Assembly (NCBI GenBank): GCA_020438665.1
Contig: JAGQUE010000192.1
Span: 2,692 to 17,611, forward strand
Reading direction: 5' to 3'
Source of the DNA: Nocardioidaceae bacterium
Lineage (GTDB): Bacteria > Actinomycetota > Actinomycetes > Propionibacteriales > Nocardioidaceae
Length of the DNA stretch: 14,920 nucleotides
The notes beneath the pieces are model-generated. The model made no database searches and was not told the origin of the DNA. It saw only the letters and a list, made by a program, of their open reading frames with translations. Shown piece by piece: positions 1-7,493 of this stretch. Position 1 is the first letter of the stretch, and each line of letters starts with the position of its first letter. The position numbers and the translations under genes were made by a program.

Positions 1-1
1 A

Positions 2-1294
2 TTCGAGCCCGCCGCTGCGGCGGCCGTGGTCCCAGACGCCCACGACGTGCCTGCCGCGATGCGCGTCCTGGTCCGTGATGCGCTGGTTCAGGTCAGTCGT
101 CGACCGGACGGTCTCCGGATGCGGCTGCTGCGGACCGTGCGCGACCTGGCTCTCGAGGGCCTGGCGGCCGAGGGCGAACTGGCCGCGACGCGAGCCCGAC
201 ACCGCCGGTGGTACGCCGACCGCTGGCGCGGCGCACCCCGCTCGGATGCGCTGTTGCTCGACATCCGCGAGAACTACGCCGACTTCGTCGAGGCGCTGCG
301 GACCTCCCTCGAGGACGCCGACGCCGACGCCGTGGCCGACCTGTCCATCGGCTTGGCCCGCTTCTGGGCATTCACTGAGATGGTCGCCTCGGGTCTGCGG
401 TGGCTCGACCAGGTCCTGGCCAGTGATCTGCTCACCGACATCGAGCGGGCGCGGGTCCTGGTGATGCGGGGCGTGCTGAGCCTTCAGGTCGATGCGGACG
501 CATCCGAGCGCGATCTCCAGGCGGCCCTGCCGGTCCTGGAGAACGCCGCCGACCACACCTGGCTCCTCACGGTGCACGCCAACCTCGCGCTGCTGGGACT
601 CAACCGGGGGCAGCTCGACTCGGCCATGCGGTCCGGGCAGCGCGCCGTACGCCTCGCGCAGGAGGCCGGCGACCCCCGCGAAGCCGACACCACCAGCGGG
701 CTGGCCCTGATCCAGTCCATCCATGCACCCGACGAGGCACCCACGTCGATCCGACGCGCGTGGCTGCTGGCGATCGAGTCACGCTCCGCCGCGACGCTGG
801 GAACCGTGGCCAACAACCTGTTCCTGGCCGAGGCCCAGCTCGGTGACTGGGCCGCGGCCGAAGCGCTGGTGGAGGCGGCCGAGGAGCGGATAGCGCCCCA
901 CGAGACCCCGCTGTTCCTGATCCTCGTGCAAGGCTGGCGCGAGCTGCACCGGAGTCGACCGGAGGCCGCCTTGCGGCGCTTCGCCAAGATCGCTCGAGCG
1001 GGCCAGGACTCCCCCGCGGACGCCAAGTCGGCCGAGGTCTACGCCGGCGCGGGCTGCGCCCTCGCAGCCCTGGGGCATCCCCTCGCGAGGCCCCTGCTGG
1101 AGGGAGCTGCCGCGCTGATCGACCGGCTCGACACCAGCGTGATGCCCTGGCAACGCCAACTGCTGGACGACGCTCGGGCCTCGACGGCCGCCCGTGGCGC
1201 GCCGGAGCCGCTCGCCGAGACGACGAGCGTGCTGGGAGCCAGGCTGGCGCGGATCGTGATCGACGCGGATCGACAGCTGACTGGCCAGGTATGA
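2..1294 (+). CDS. C-terminal part of a TPR-containing transcriptional regulator (AfsR/LuxR-ATPase type), 5' truncated
   Basis: The frame is open from the left edge to the TGA at 1292-1294, giving about 430 visible residues of a longer protein. The first 60 or so residues carry the pattern 'MRLLRTVRDLALEGLAAEGE', followed by a basic ARHRRWYADRW stretch. This matches the junction after the NB-ARC ATPase in AfsR/SARP-like and LuxR-ATPase regulators ('YRLLETVREYALERL...RRHAAYF'). The rest is alpha-helical and alanine/leucine rich, as expected for degenerate tetratricopeptide repeats (for example ANLALLGLNRGQLDSAMRSGQRAVRLAQEAGD). The DNA-binding and ATPase domains should lie to the left, outside the window. 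Such proteins are usually cytoplasmic transcriptional activators; the target cannot be read here. No GTG or ATG inside should be taken as the true start. The family assignment is fairly secure; whether the head is BTAD, cyclase or kinase-like is unknown. Confidence 0.75.
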   Translation, partial: FEPAAAAAVVPDAHDVPAAMRVLVRDALVQVSRRPDGLRMRLLRTVRDLALEGLAAEGELAATRARHRRWYADRWRGAPRSDALLLDIRENYADFVEALRTSLEDADADAVADLSIGLARFWAFTEMVASGLRWLDQVLASDLLTDIERARVLVMRGVLSLQVDADASERDLQAALPVLENAADHTWLLTVHANLALLGLNRGQLDSAMRSGQRAVRLAQEAGDPREADTTSGLALIQSIHAPDEAPTSIRRAWLLAIESRSAATLGTVANNLFLAEAQLGDWAAAEALVEAAEERIAPHETPLFLILVQGWRELHRSRPEAALRRFAKIARAGQDSPADAKSAEVYAGAGCALAALGHPLARPLLEGAAALIDRLDTSVMPWQRQLLDDARASTAARGAPEPLAETTSVLGARLARIVIDADRQLTGQV

Positions 1295-1295
1295 C
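1290..1295 (+). promoter_or_regulatory. Putative -10 element (TATGAC) of a leaderless start
   Basis: TATGAC overlaps the stop codon of the upstream gene and lies exactly 6 nt before GTG 1302, the spacing expected if transcription starts on the start codon. It matches TATAAT at 4 of 6 positions. I see no good -35. This is inferred from spacing alone. Confidence 0.3.
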
Positions 1296-1301
1296 AGGCT
1301 C

Positions 1302-1826
1302 GTGCGCATGAGCAGCGCCGACCCCACCACCGCGCCGGTCCCGCCGACGCTGCGCGAGCCGGTCAACCGCGTCTCGGACCGCGCCGTGTCCTACTGGCGC
1401 GTCGCCGCCGTCCTCGGTGCGCTCGTGTTCGCGGTGCCGCTGACCATCGTGGTGTCGATGCTGCCGGTGCATCCCTGGTGGGCCTGGGCCGGGATCGCGC
1501 TCATCTGGGGCGTCGGGCTGGCGCGGGTGCTGGTCATGCCGATCTACCGCTACCGCGTCCACCGGTGGGAGGTCACGCAGGACGCCGTGTTCACCCGGTC
1601 CGGCTGGATCAGCCGCGAGCAGCGGATCGCGCCGCTGTCGCGGGTCCAGACCGTCGACTCCCATCAGAGCGTCCTCATGCGCCCCTTCCACCTGTCGACC
1701 ATCACCGTCACGACGGCCTCCGCCGCCGGGCCACTGCGGATCGACTGCCTCGACGAGGAGGTCGCCCGGCGTACCGTCGCCGAGCTGACCGAGATCACCG
1801 CCGCCTCCGAGGGCGACGCGACGTGA
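1302..1826 (+). CDS. Membrane protein with one bacterial PH domain (bPH_2, YdbS-like)
   Basis: This protein has about 174 residues. Two adjacent hydrophobic segments (about residues 33-55 and 59-79) form a helical hairpin, followed by a bPH_2 domain (about 87-162). The domain has the family signature: R-Y-R-V-x-x-W-E-V-T, then FTRSGWISREQRIAPLSRVQ and a V-D-x-x-Q-S-x-L-x-R-P-F block. It resembles YdbS of Bacillus, a membrane protein of poorly known function linked to resistance to some membrane-active peptides. It starts 7 nt after the upstream stop. GTG 1302 is chosen because of a -10-like hexamer 6 nt before it; ATG 1308, with AGG 9 nt upstream, is an alternative two codons in. Its stop overlaps the start of the next PH-domain gene by 4 bp (GTGA), so the pair is probably co-translated. 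The domain call is confident; the role is not. Confidence 0.85.
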   Translation: MRMSSADPTTAPVPPTLREPVNRVSDRAVSYWRVAAVLGALVFAVPLTIVVSMLPVHPWWAWAGIALIWGVGLARVLVMPIYRYRVHRWEVTQDAVFTRSGWISREQRIAPLSRVQTVDSHQSVLMRPFHLSTITVTTASAAGPLRIDCLDEEVARRTVAELTEITAASEGDAT

Positions 1827-3463
1827 GCGAGTCCGAGGAGCCGGCCGACCCGGTCGACGTGGCGGGCGGAGCCGCCGAGGCCGCCGAGGCCGACGACCAA
1901 GGCTGGCAGCGGCTCGACGCGCGCATGCTGCTCGTGGGCCCTGTCGAGGCCGTCAAGCAGTTCGCCATCCCGGTGATCGTCGCGATCGTCGGCATCAGCA
2001 GCTCCCAGGGCGGGTTCAGCCCCGTCACCGTCGCCTTCCTCGCACTTCCGGTCCTGGCCGGCGTGCTGCCGTGGCTGACGACCCGGTTCCGCATCACCGA
2101 CACCCAGTTCCAGCTGCACAAGGGCCTGCTCAACCGCCAACAGCTCACCGCCCCCCTCGACCGGGTCCGCAGCGTGGACCTCGAGGCGTCGCTGATGCAC
2201 CGGATCCTCGGCCTCACCAAGGTCAAGGTCGGCACCGGTGTCGACGACACCCGCATCGAGCTCAACGCGCTGTCGACGTTCCAGGCCGAGCAGCTGCGCC
2301 ACTACGTGCTGGCTCGCTCACCGGTCGGTGTGGGCCACCCCGCAAGAACCCCCGGGCTGGACGTGCAGTTCGCGTCCGACGGAGGTGGTGCGGGCGCCGG
2401 CGAGGGAGACTCCGCACCCGTCCTGGCGGCGTACGACGCCCCGCAGCTGCTGGCCACCATCGACTGGTCGTGGCTGCGGTTCGCGCCGTTCAGCCTGTCC
2501 AAGCTCGCCATCGTCGCCGGCGCGATCGGCGCCCTGGCCCAGTGGGGTGACGCGCTCCCCTTCTTTGACCGCCGACACCTCGACGAGGCCTGGAACTGGG
2601 CACTCGGCTTCACACTGTGGCTCGTCGTCGTGAGCGCCCTGCTCGGCGGCCTCTTCGTGTGGCTGGTGATCTCCATCACCGGCTATGTCATCCAGTGGTG
2701 GAACCTTCGCCTCACCCGCGAGAGGGGCACGATCCACCTCACCGCCGGCGCGCTCACCACCCGCTCGACCTCGGTGGAGGAGGCCAGGGTCCGCGGCGTG
2801 GAGATGACCGAGCCGGTCCTGCTCCGCCTCGTCAAGGGCGGTGAGCTCGCCACCCTGGCCACGGGGGTCGGCTCGGGCGGCGTCACCACCGTGCTCCCGC
2901 CCTGCCCCCGCGAGGTCTGTCAGCAGGTCGGCCACGCCGTCCTGTCCTCCGGCGAGGCCCTCGTCCAGCCACTGGCCGCGCACGGCCCCCTCGCCCGACG
3001 CCGCTGCCACACCCGCCACCAGCGCCTCACGCTCGTGGCCACGGTCGCGGCGATCGTCGCCGCGGCGCTGGCCCAGCTCCCCTGGTGGGTGCCCGTCCTG
3101 GTCGCGGTGGCGTTCGCGCTGCTCGGCGTCCTGCTGGCCACGCTGCAATACCGCCACCTCGGCCACCTCCTCACCGACCACCACCTCGTCGCCGGATCCG
3201 GGTCACTCACCCGCCGCCGCAAGGTGCTCCAACGCGACGGAGTGATCGGCTGGGTGATCAGCCAGACCTTCTTCCAGCGCCGGGTCGGGCTGGCGACCCT
3301 CATCGCCACCACGGCTGCTGGTGACGAGCGGCTCGTCGTGCTCGACCTCCCGCTCGACGCCGCCGTGGCGCTGGCCCACCGGGTCACTCCCGACGCGGTC
3401 GTCGCCTTCACGGTGCCGGTGCCCGCGCCGACCGGGCCGTCGTACGGCGTCGTGACGGCCTAG
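1823..3463 (+). CDS. Membrane protein with three bacterial PH domains (bPH_2, YdbT-like)
   Basis: This is a 546-residue integral membrane protein. An acidic N-terminus (residues 1-35) is followed by two helices (about 45-61 and 68-86) and a first bPH_2 domain (about 86-165; FRITDTQFQLHKGLLNRQQLTAPLDRV). A linker comes next, then two more hydrophobic segments (about 222-240 and 262-290) and a second bPH_2 domain (about 292-365). Another helical pair (about 402-440) and a third bPH_2 domain (about 443-520; LLTDHHLVAGSGSLTRRRKVLQRDGV) complete it. This repeated helix-pair plus PH layout is that of the YdbT family, partner of YdbS. The GTG start overlaps the previous stop (GTGA), and GAGGG lies 9 nt upstream. 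The same frame is open further upstream to 1478, but that part lies inside the preceding gene and is rejected. Function is unknown; envelope protection is an inference from Bacillus homologues. Confidence 0.85.
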   Translation: MSESEEPADPVDVAGGAAEAAEADDQGWQRLDARMLLVGPVEAVKQFAIPVIVAIVGISSSQGGFSPVTVAFLALPVLAGVLPWLTTRFRITDTQFQLHKGLLNRQQLTAPLDRVRSVDLEASLMHRILGLTKVKVGTGVDDTRIELNALSTFQAEQLRHYVLARSPVGVGHPARTPGLDVQFASDGGGAGAGEGDSAPVLAAYDAPQLLATIDWSWLRFAPFSLSKLAIVAGAIGALAQWGDALPFFDRRHLDEAWNWALGFTLWLVVVSALLGGLFVWLVISITGYVIQWWNLRLTRERGTIHLTAGALTTRSTSVEEARVRGVEMTEPVLLRLVKGGELATLATGVGSGGVTTVLPPCPREVCQQVGHAVLSSGEALVQPLAAHGPLARRRCHTRHQRLTLVATVAAIVAAALAQLPWWVPVLVAVAFALLGVLLATLQYRHLGHLLTDHHLVAGSGSLTRRRKVLQRDGVIGWVISQTFFQRRVGLATLIATTAAGDERLVVLDLPLDAAVALAHRVTPDAVVAFTVPVPAPTGPSYGVVTA

Positions 3464-3466
3464 GCT
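3461..3466 (+). promoter_or_regulatory. Putative -10 element (TAGGCT) of a leaderless xthA transcript
   Basis: TAGGCT begins with the TAG stop codon of the PH-domain gene and lies exactly 6 nt before the xthA GTG. It fits the TAnnnT form of actinobacterial -10 elements. No recognisable -35 is seen at 16-18 nt, and xthA lacks a clear Shine-Dalgarno sequence, which favours a leaderless start. Confidence 0.4.
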
Positions 3467-3472
3467 CTCGAC

Positions 3473-4252
3473 GTGCGCATCGCCACCTGGAACGTCAACT
3501 CCCTCCGCTCCCGCATCGACCGCGTCGAGGCGTTCCTGCAACGCCACGAGGTCGACGTGCTCGCCGTCCAGGAGACCAAGGCTCGCGAGGACCAGCTGCC
3601 GCTGATGGGGCTCCAGTCGCTCGGCTACGACGTCGCGGCCGTCGGCTACAACCAGTGGAACGGCGTCGCCGTCATCAGCCGCGTCGGCCTCGAGGAGGTC
3701 TCGGTCGGGTTCCCTGGGATGCCGGGGTGGGGCGATCCCATCGACGCCGAGGCCAGGGCCATCGGGGCCGTGGCAGGCGGCGTTCGGGTCTGGTCGCTCT
3801 ATGTCCCCAACGGACGCAAGGTCGACGACCCGCACTACGTCTACAAGCTGGACTGGCTCGCGCGGCTGCGTGAGGCCTCGAAGGCGTGGCTGGGCGAGCC
3901 GACGGCGCTGGTCGGCGACTGGAACATCGCCCCACAGGACGACGACGTCTATGACATGGCGGCCTTCGCCAAGGACACCCACGTCACCCCGCCCGAGCGC
4001 GCGGCGTTCCGCGGCTTCCTCGACGACGGGTACGCCGACCTCGTCCGCCCCTTCGCGCCGGGTCCGGGGGTCTACACCTACTGGGACTACTACCGGCAGC
4101 GCTTCGAGCGCAACCGTGGGATGCGCATCGACTTCCTGCTCGGCTCGCCCAGCCTCGCCGAGCGGGTGACCGGGGCATTCATCGACCGCGACGAGCGGGC
4201 CGGCACCGGCGCCTCCGACCACGCTCCGGTCGTCGTCGACCTCGCCGACTGA
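3473..4252 (+). CDS. xthA: Exodeoxyribonuclease III (class II AP endonuclease)
   Basis: This 259-residue protein has the full length and all hallmarks of the ExoIII/AP endonuclease family (EEP fold). It acts in base excision repair: it cuts the backbone 5' to abasic sites and trims 3' blocks using Mg2+. Visible catalytic residues are N7 in the opening TWNVNS, E34 in QETK, Y110 in LYVPNG, D149 and N151 in GDWNIAP, D220 in RIDFLL, and the terminal D249-H250 in SDHAPV. The segment NGVAVISR (63-70) is also typical. The GTG start directly precedes the conserved R-I-x-T-W-N, so the start is firm. It follows the PH-domain gene by only 9 nt but has its own -10-like element, so it may be transcribed separately. 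Nothing appears broken or unusual. Confidence 0.96.
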   Translation: MRIATWNVNSLRSRIDRVEAFLQRHEVDVLAVQETKAREDQLPLMGLQSLGYDVAAVGYNQWNGVAVISRVGLEEVSVGFPGMPGWGDPIDAEARAIGAVAGGVRVWSLYVPNGRKVDDPHYVYKLDWLARLREASKAWLGEPTALVGDWNIAPQDDDVYDMAAFAKDTHVTPPERAAFRGFLDDGYADLVRPFAPGPGVYTYWDYYRQRFERNRGMRIDFLLGSPSLAERVTGAFIDRDERAGTGASDHAPVVVDLAD

Positions 4253-4305
4253 CGTCATAGGACGCCCTCCGGGGCACTGTCGGTGGTCACCGCGACCATG
4301 GGGTC

Positions 4306-5430
4306 ATGAACATCTGGCAGGTGATGGTGGGGCTCCTGGTGGGCCTGGGGCTCGGAGCGTTGATCGGCGTGCTGTGGGTCCAGGCGCGCGGCGTCGCCCA
4401 GGGCAGCCCCGAGACCGACCTGAGGCTGGCGGCCGCGCTCGACGGGCGGGCGGCCGACCAGGCCGTGGTCAAGGAGAGCCTCGAGCGGCTGCACGACCAG
4501 CTGCGCGACCTCGAGCACAACCGGCTCTCCTGGCAGGGGCAGCTGGCCCAGCAGGTCATCGACATGCGTCACTCCACCGACTCCCTGCGTCGCGAGACAG
4601 CCTCGCTCGCGACCGCCCTCAGGCGGCCCCAGGTGCGAGGACGGTGGGGCGAGCTCCACCTGAGGCGGGCCGTCGAGCTCGCCGGGATGGTCGCCCACGT
4701 CGACTTCACGGAGCAGGAGCGGCTCGAGGACGGAGCGCAGCGACCCGACCTCGTCGTACGCCTTGCGGGCGGGCGCCGCATCGTGGTCGACGCCAAGGTG
4801 CCGCTCGACGCTTTCCTCGATGCGACGGCCGCGACCGACGACGCCGAGCGCGAGGCCCACCTGCGCCGCCACGCAGGTCAGCTGCGCACCCACGTCGACG
4901 GCCTCGCCGCCAAACGCTACTGGCGAGCGCTCGACGAGACCCCCGAGTTCGTCGTGATGTTCGTGCCCGCCGAGGCGTTCTTGTCGGCTGCGCTCGAGAC
5001 CCAGCCCGAGCTGCTCGACTACGCCGCCTCTCGGCAGGTGGTCCTGGCGACCCCGACCACGCTGATCGCCCTGCTCCGCACCGTCGCCCACGGCTGGTCC
5101 CACGAGGCGCTGGCCGACCGGGCCCGCGAGATCCACCAGCTCGGCCGCGAGCTTCACTCACGACTCGTGACGATGGGGGGTCACCTCGACCAGGTTGGGC
5201 GGTCGCTCAACGCCGCCGTCGGCCACTACAACCAGGCGGCCGGTTCCCTCGAGACGCGCGTGCTGGTCTCGGCCCGCCGGTTCAACGAGCTCGACGTCAC
5301 CTCAGACGAGCTGCCTGCTCCCCGCCAGGTCGATGCCCGTGCCCGGTCGATCGGACCCGTCCAGCTGCACAGCACCGACCGGCGCGGCTCCGACGACCCC
5401 GACGACGTGGCCAATAGCGTGGCCCTGTGA
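4306..5430 (+). CDS. rmuC: RmuC family DNA recombination protein
   Basis: This is a 374-residue protein. An N-terminal membrane anchor (about residues 5-25) is followed by a helical, probably coiled-coil region (about 36-105). The RmuC core comes next: PQVRGRWGELHLRRAVELAGM (from 108), RPDLVVRL with D148, and IVVDAKVPLD (159-168), where D162-x-K164 looks like the PD-(D/E)xK nuclease motif. RmuC is thought to limit recombination at inverted repeats; its enzymatic activity is not firmly established. The C-terminus beyond about 330 is polar and probably disordered. ATG 4306 is the only start in frame before the membrane segment; upstream there is only a GGGG run close to it, so initiation signals are weak. 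The gene overlaps the next by 4 bp (GTGA). Confidence 0.93.
   Translation: MNIWQVMVGLLVGLGLGALIGVLWVQARGVAQGSPETDLRLAAALDGRAADQAVVKESLERLHDQLRDLEHNRLSWQGQLAQQVIDMRHSTDSLRRETASLATALRRPQVRGRWGELHLRRAVELAGMVAHVDFTEQERLEDGAQRPDLVVRLAGGRRIVVDAKVPLDAFLDATAATDDAEREAHLRRHAGQLRTHVDGLAAKRYWRALDETPEFVVMFVPAEAFLSAALETQPELLDYAASRQVVLATPTTLIALLRTVAHGWSHEALADRAREIHQLGRELHSRLVTMGGHLDQVGRSLNAAVGHYNQAAGSLETRVLVSARRFNELDVTSDELPAPRQVDARARSIGPVQLHSTDRRGSDDPDDVANSVAL
5415..5420 (+). promoter_or_regulatory. Putative -10 element (TAGCGT) inside the rmuC 3' end
   Basis: TAGCGT lies exactly 6 nt before the GTG 5427 of the small membrane protein gene. It is identical in sequence and spacing to the hexamer before ATG 9232 on the other strand. 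It could give a leaderless internal transcript, but chance is not excluded because the gene is also translationally coupled to rmuC. Confidence 0.3.
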
Positions 5431-5822
5431 GCCAGTCGTCGACGGCGTGGCCCGAAGGGCGCGAGTCGGGACGCCACGTGGTGGTGCTCGGCATCGCCGT
5501 GGCGCTGACGCTGGTCGCCCTCGACCTGGTCCTGGTCGGCCGGCTGAGCCTGTTCTTCGACCTGTCGTTCATCGCCCTCAGCCTGGCGCTCGCGTTCGTC
5601 GTACGCCGCGACGACTTCTTCACTGTCGGGGTGCTCCCGCCGCTCATCATGGTCGCCGTCTTCACGTTGCTGGCCATCGTCGCGCGCGACAGCATCGCCA
5701 ACCCCGCCGACGGGTTCGTGCAGGCGCTCGTCACCGGCCTCGCCACCCACAGCGCCGCCCTGGCCGCGGGCTATGCGCTCTGCCTGACCACGCTGGCGTT
5801 CCGCCAGCGCCAGCCCCGCTGA
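5427..5822 (+). CDS. Small four-helix membrane protein (DUF6542-like)
   Basis: This 131-residue protein consists almost wholly of hydrophobic segments at about residues 17-37, 41-60, 66-86 and 97-124. It has a short polar N-terminus and a basic tail (RQRQPR). The charged RRDD (60-63) marks a loop between helices 2 and 3. Its size and layout resemble the actinobacterial DUF6542 family, which has no known function; I make that match from memory and hold it loosely. The GTG start overlaps the rmuC stop (GTGA), and no Shine-Dalgarno sequence is seen, so translation probably depends on rmuC or on a leaderless transcript. It is the last plus-strand gene before the convergent cupin gene, 21 bp away. 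Confidence 0.75.
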   Translation: MSQSSTAWPEGRESGRHVVVLGIAVALTLVALDLVLVGRLSLFFDLSFIALSLALAFVVRRDDFFTVGVLPPLIMVAVFTLLAIVARDSIANPADGFVQALVTGLATHSAALAAGYALCLTTLAFRQRQPR

Positions 5823-5843
5823 CGCGGTCGCTGTCGACACTGG

Positions 5844-6185
5844 TCAGGCGTCGACGATGTCCACCGAGATCTCGACGGCCGTCTCCGCCCCGCGGTTCTC
5901 CAGCCAGTGGACGGTATGCCGGTCCTCGGGCCACCCCACCCCCGGGCCGTAGTCGGTAGCGACGCCGTCGCGGTGGTCGGTGATCGTCCCGCTCAGGATG
6001 AAGACGGTGCCGGGTCGACCCACATGATCGTGGACCGGGCCGAACACCGCGCCGGGCTCGAACGTGAACCGCCTCATCCGCAGACGGCGCCCCTCCAGGC
6101 CGTCGATCTCCCCGGCGAGGTCCATCGAGGCCAGCTCTTCTGACGTGACGCCCCTGGTCTCCGGGACTGCCCGGTCATCGTTCAC
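5844..6185 (-). CDS. Small cupin-domain protein
   Basis: This is a 113-residue single-domain cupin. Motif 1 is visible as FGPVHDHVGRPGTVFILSG, with metal-ligand candidates H52 and H54; the usual glutamate of this motif is not obvious. Motif 2 is visible as WPEDRHTVHWLENRG, with H90 or H93 as the third ligand and N97. The domain probably binds a metal or a small ligand in the cytosol; the reaction cannot be inferred. The start is set at GTG 6185 because AGGGAG (6192-6197) lies 6 nt upstream. A longer frame to GTG 6203 exists, with GGAGG about 10 nt upstream, but the Shine-Dalgarno position for 6185 is better. The gene is downstream of the HTH_42 gene on the same strand and converges with the membrane protein gene. 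Confidence 0.82.
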   Translation of the reverse strand: MNDDRAVPETRGVTSEELASMDLAGEIDGLEGRRLRMRRFTFEPGAVFGPVHDHVGRPGTVFILSGTITDHRDGVATDYGPGVGWPEDRHTVHWLENRGAETAVEISVDIVDA

Positions 6186-6191
6186 GCCGAT

Positions 6192-6197
6192 CTCCCT
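6192..6197 (-). promoter_or_regulatory. Ribosome binding site of the cupin gene
   Basis: AGGGAG on the minus strand lies 6 nt before GTG 6185. It decides between this start and the in-frame GTG at 6203. Confidence 0.65.
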
Positions 6198-6261
6198 TCG
6201 CACCGGTGGTCAACCTCCATCGTTGCTCGCCGCAGCAAGGCACCCACCTGTGAGCGGCGGG

Positions 6262-7488
6262 TCAACCGGCGTGGTGCACCGCCACGGTGAGCATCGGCGC
6301 CAGGTCGCCGCGCGGCTCGACGACGACATCGTCGAGACCCAGCCAACCCGCGAGCACCCACAGCTCGGCGGCAAGCTCCTCGGCCGTCTCCGCCGGGGCG
6401 TGCGCCTCGGCATAGGAGCCGCGGACCAGCAGCCGTGCCGAGGCTCGGTCGGCCTTGAGGTCGACGCGCGCGACGATCCGGTCGTCGAGCAGGAACGGCA
6501 GGACGTAGTAGCCGTGGATCCGCTTCTCCGGCGGGGTGTAGATCTCGATGCGATAGAAGAAGTCGAACAGCGCCTCGGCTCTGTCGCGTTCCCAGACGAC
6601 CGGGTCGAACGGACTCAGCAGCGCCCGCGCCCGGATCCGGCGCGGCACTCTCGCCCCGGAATGGAGGTAGGCGGGCTGGCGCCAGCCGGCCACGGTCACC
6701 GGCACCAGCTCACCGGCCTCGACGAGGGTGTCGACGGCGGCCTTGGTCGCGGCCACCGACATCCGGTAGTAGTCGCGCAGGTGGGCGACCGTGGCGACGC
6801 CGTGGGACCGGGCCGCGCGCCGGACCAGCTCGCGGTCGGCCTCGGCCCTGGTCGGGGTCGGCATCGCGAGCACGTCGGGAGGAAGCACTCGCTCGGGAAG
6901 GTCGTAGAGGATCTCGAACTGGCTGTTGCGGGCCGCGATCGCCAGCTCGCCGGTCATGTAGAGGAAGTCGAGGACCCGGCGGGTGCTCGACCAGTTCCAG
7001 CCCCAGTGGTCCTTGGTGCGCGGCAGACCGTCGTCGAGGTCGCGGGCCGTGGACGCGCCGCGGTCGCGCACCTCGGCCAGTAGGTTGGCCTCGAGCTCGG
7101 GCTCGTCGACGAGGATCCCCCACTTGCCGCGCTGGGAGCGGTAGTGGTCCATGCGGTGACGCATGACCGGCCACAGCTCGACGGGCATGAAGGCCTGGAC
7201 GTGGGCCCAGTATTCGACCATGCGCCGTGGCCGCCGTTCGGAGGCGCGGTGGAGCAGCCCGATGTCATAGGGGCCCATCCGGGAGAACAGCGGCATGTAG
7301 TGGGCGCGCTGGAGCACGTTGACCGAGTCGACCTGGAGCACGCCGGTGCGCTCGAGAGTGCGCTGCAACGTGCGCATCGATGGCACGGCGTGGGCTCGGT
7401 CGGTGAACCCCTGGGCGGCCAGCGCCACCCGGCGCGCCTGGGTCAGGGTCAGTCGTGGAGGCGCGGCGCTGGTCACGACGGGCATCAT
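6262..7488 (-). CDS. Winged-helix HTH_42 protein, YcaQ/AlkX-like (putative DNA glycosylase)
   Basis: This is a 408-residue protein of the HTH_42 (AlkZ-like) family. Signature segments are LQVDSVNVLQRAHYMPLFSR (51-70), HWGWNWSSTRRVLDFLYMTGEL (161-182), ARALLSPFDPVVWERDR (287-303) and YRIEIYTPPEKRIHGYYVLP (312-331). Characterised members are DNA glycosylases: AlkZ unhooks azinomycin crosslinks with a QxQ motif, and E. coli YcaQ (AlkX) uses QxD on nitrogen-mustard-type crosslinks. Here Q52-x-D54 gives QxD, so the protein is of the YcaQ kind, an inference from motif and family. Tandem ATGs at 7488 and 7485 are possible starts, with GGAG about 10 nt upstream. No natural-product genes flank it, so a general repair role is more likely than self-resistance. 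It follows the response regulator after 44 bp. Confidence 0.9.
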   Translation of the reverse strand: MMPVVTSAAPPRLTLTQARRVALAAQGFTDRAHAVPSMRTLQRTLERTGVLQVDSVNVLQRAHYMPLFSRMGPYDIGLLHRASERRPRRMVEYWAHVQAFMPVELWPVMRHRMDHYRSQRGKWGILVDEPELEANLLAEVRDRGASTARDLDDGLPRTKDHWGWNWSSTRRVLDFLYMTGELAIAARNSQFEILYDLPERVLPPDVLAMPTPTRAEADRELVRRAARSHGVATVAHLRDYYRMSVAATKAAVDTLVEAGELVPVTVAGWRQPAYLHSGARVPRRIRARALLSPFDPVVWERDRAEALFDFFYRIEIYTPPEKRIHGYYVLPFLLDDRIVARVDLKADRASARLLVRGSYAEAHAPAETAEELAAELWVLAGWLGLDDVVVEPRGDLAPMLTVAVHHAG

Positions 7489-7493
7489 GACAT

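Noticed and set aside
1478..1822. Upstream extension of the three-PH-domain protein
   Set aside because: It lies inside the preceding PH-domain gene in another frame; the GTG at 1823 with a GTGA overlap is the natural start.
3203..5157. Minus-strand frames of 351 and 300 codons opposite xthA and rmuC
   Set aside because: Same shadow effect; the plus-strand proteins carry full catalytic motifs and the antisense products match nothing.
5833..5855. Two GTCGAC copies that could pair between the convergent genes
   Set aside because: The 6-bp stem is made of a self-complementary site common in GC-rich DNA, with an 11-nt loop and no U-tract; too weak to call a terminator.
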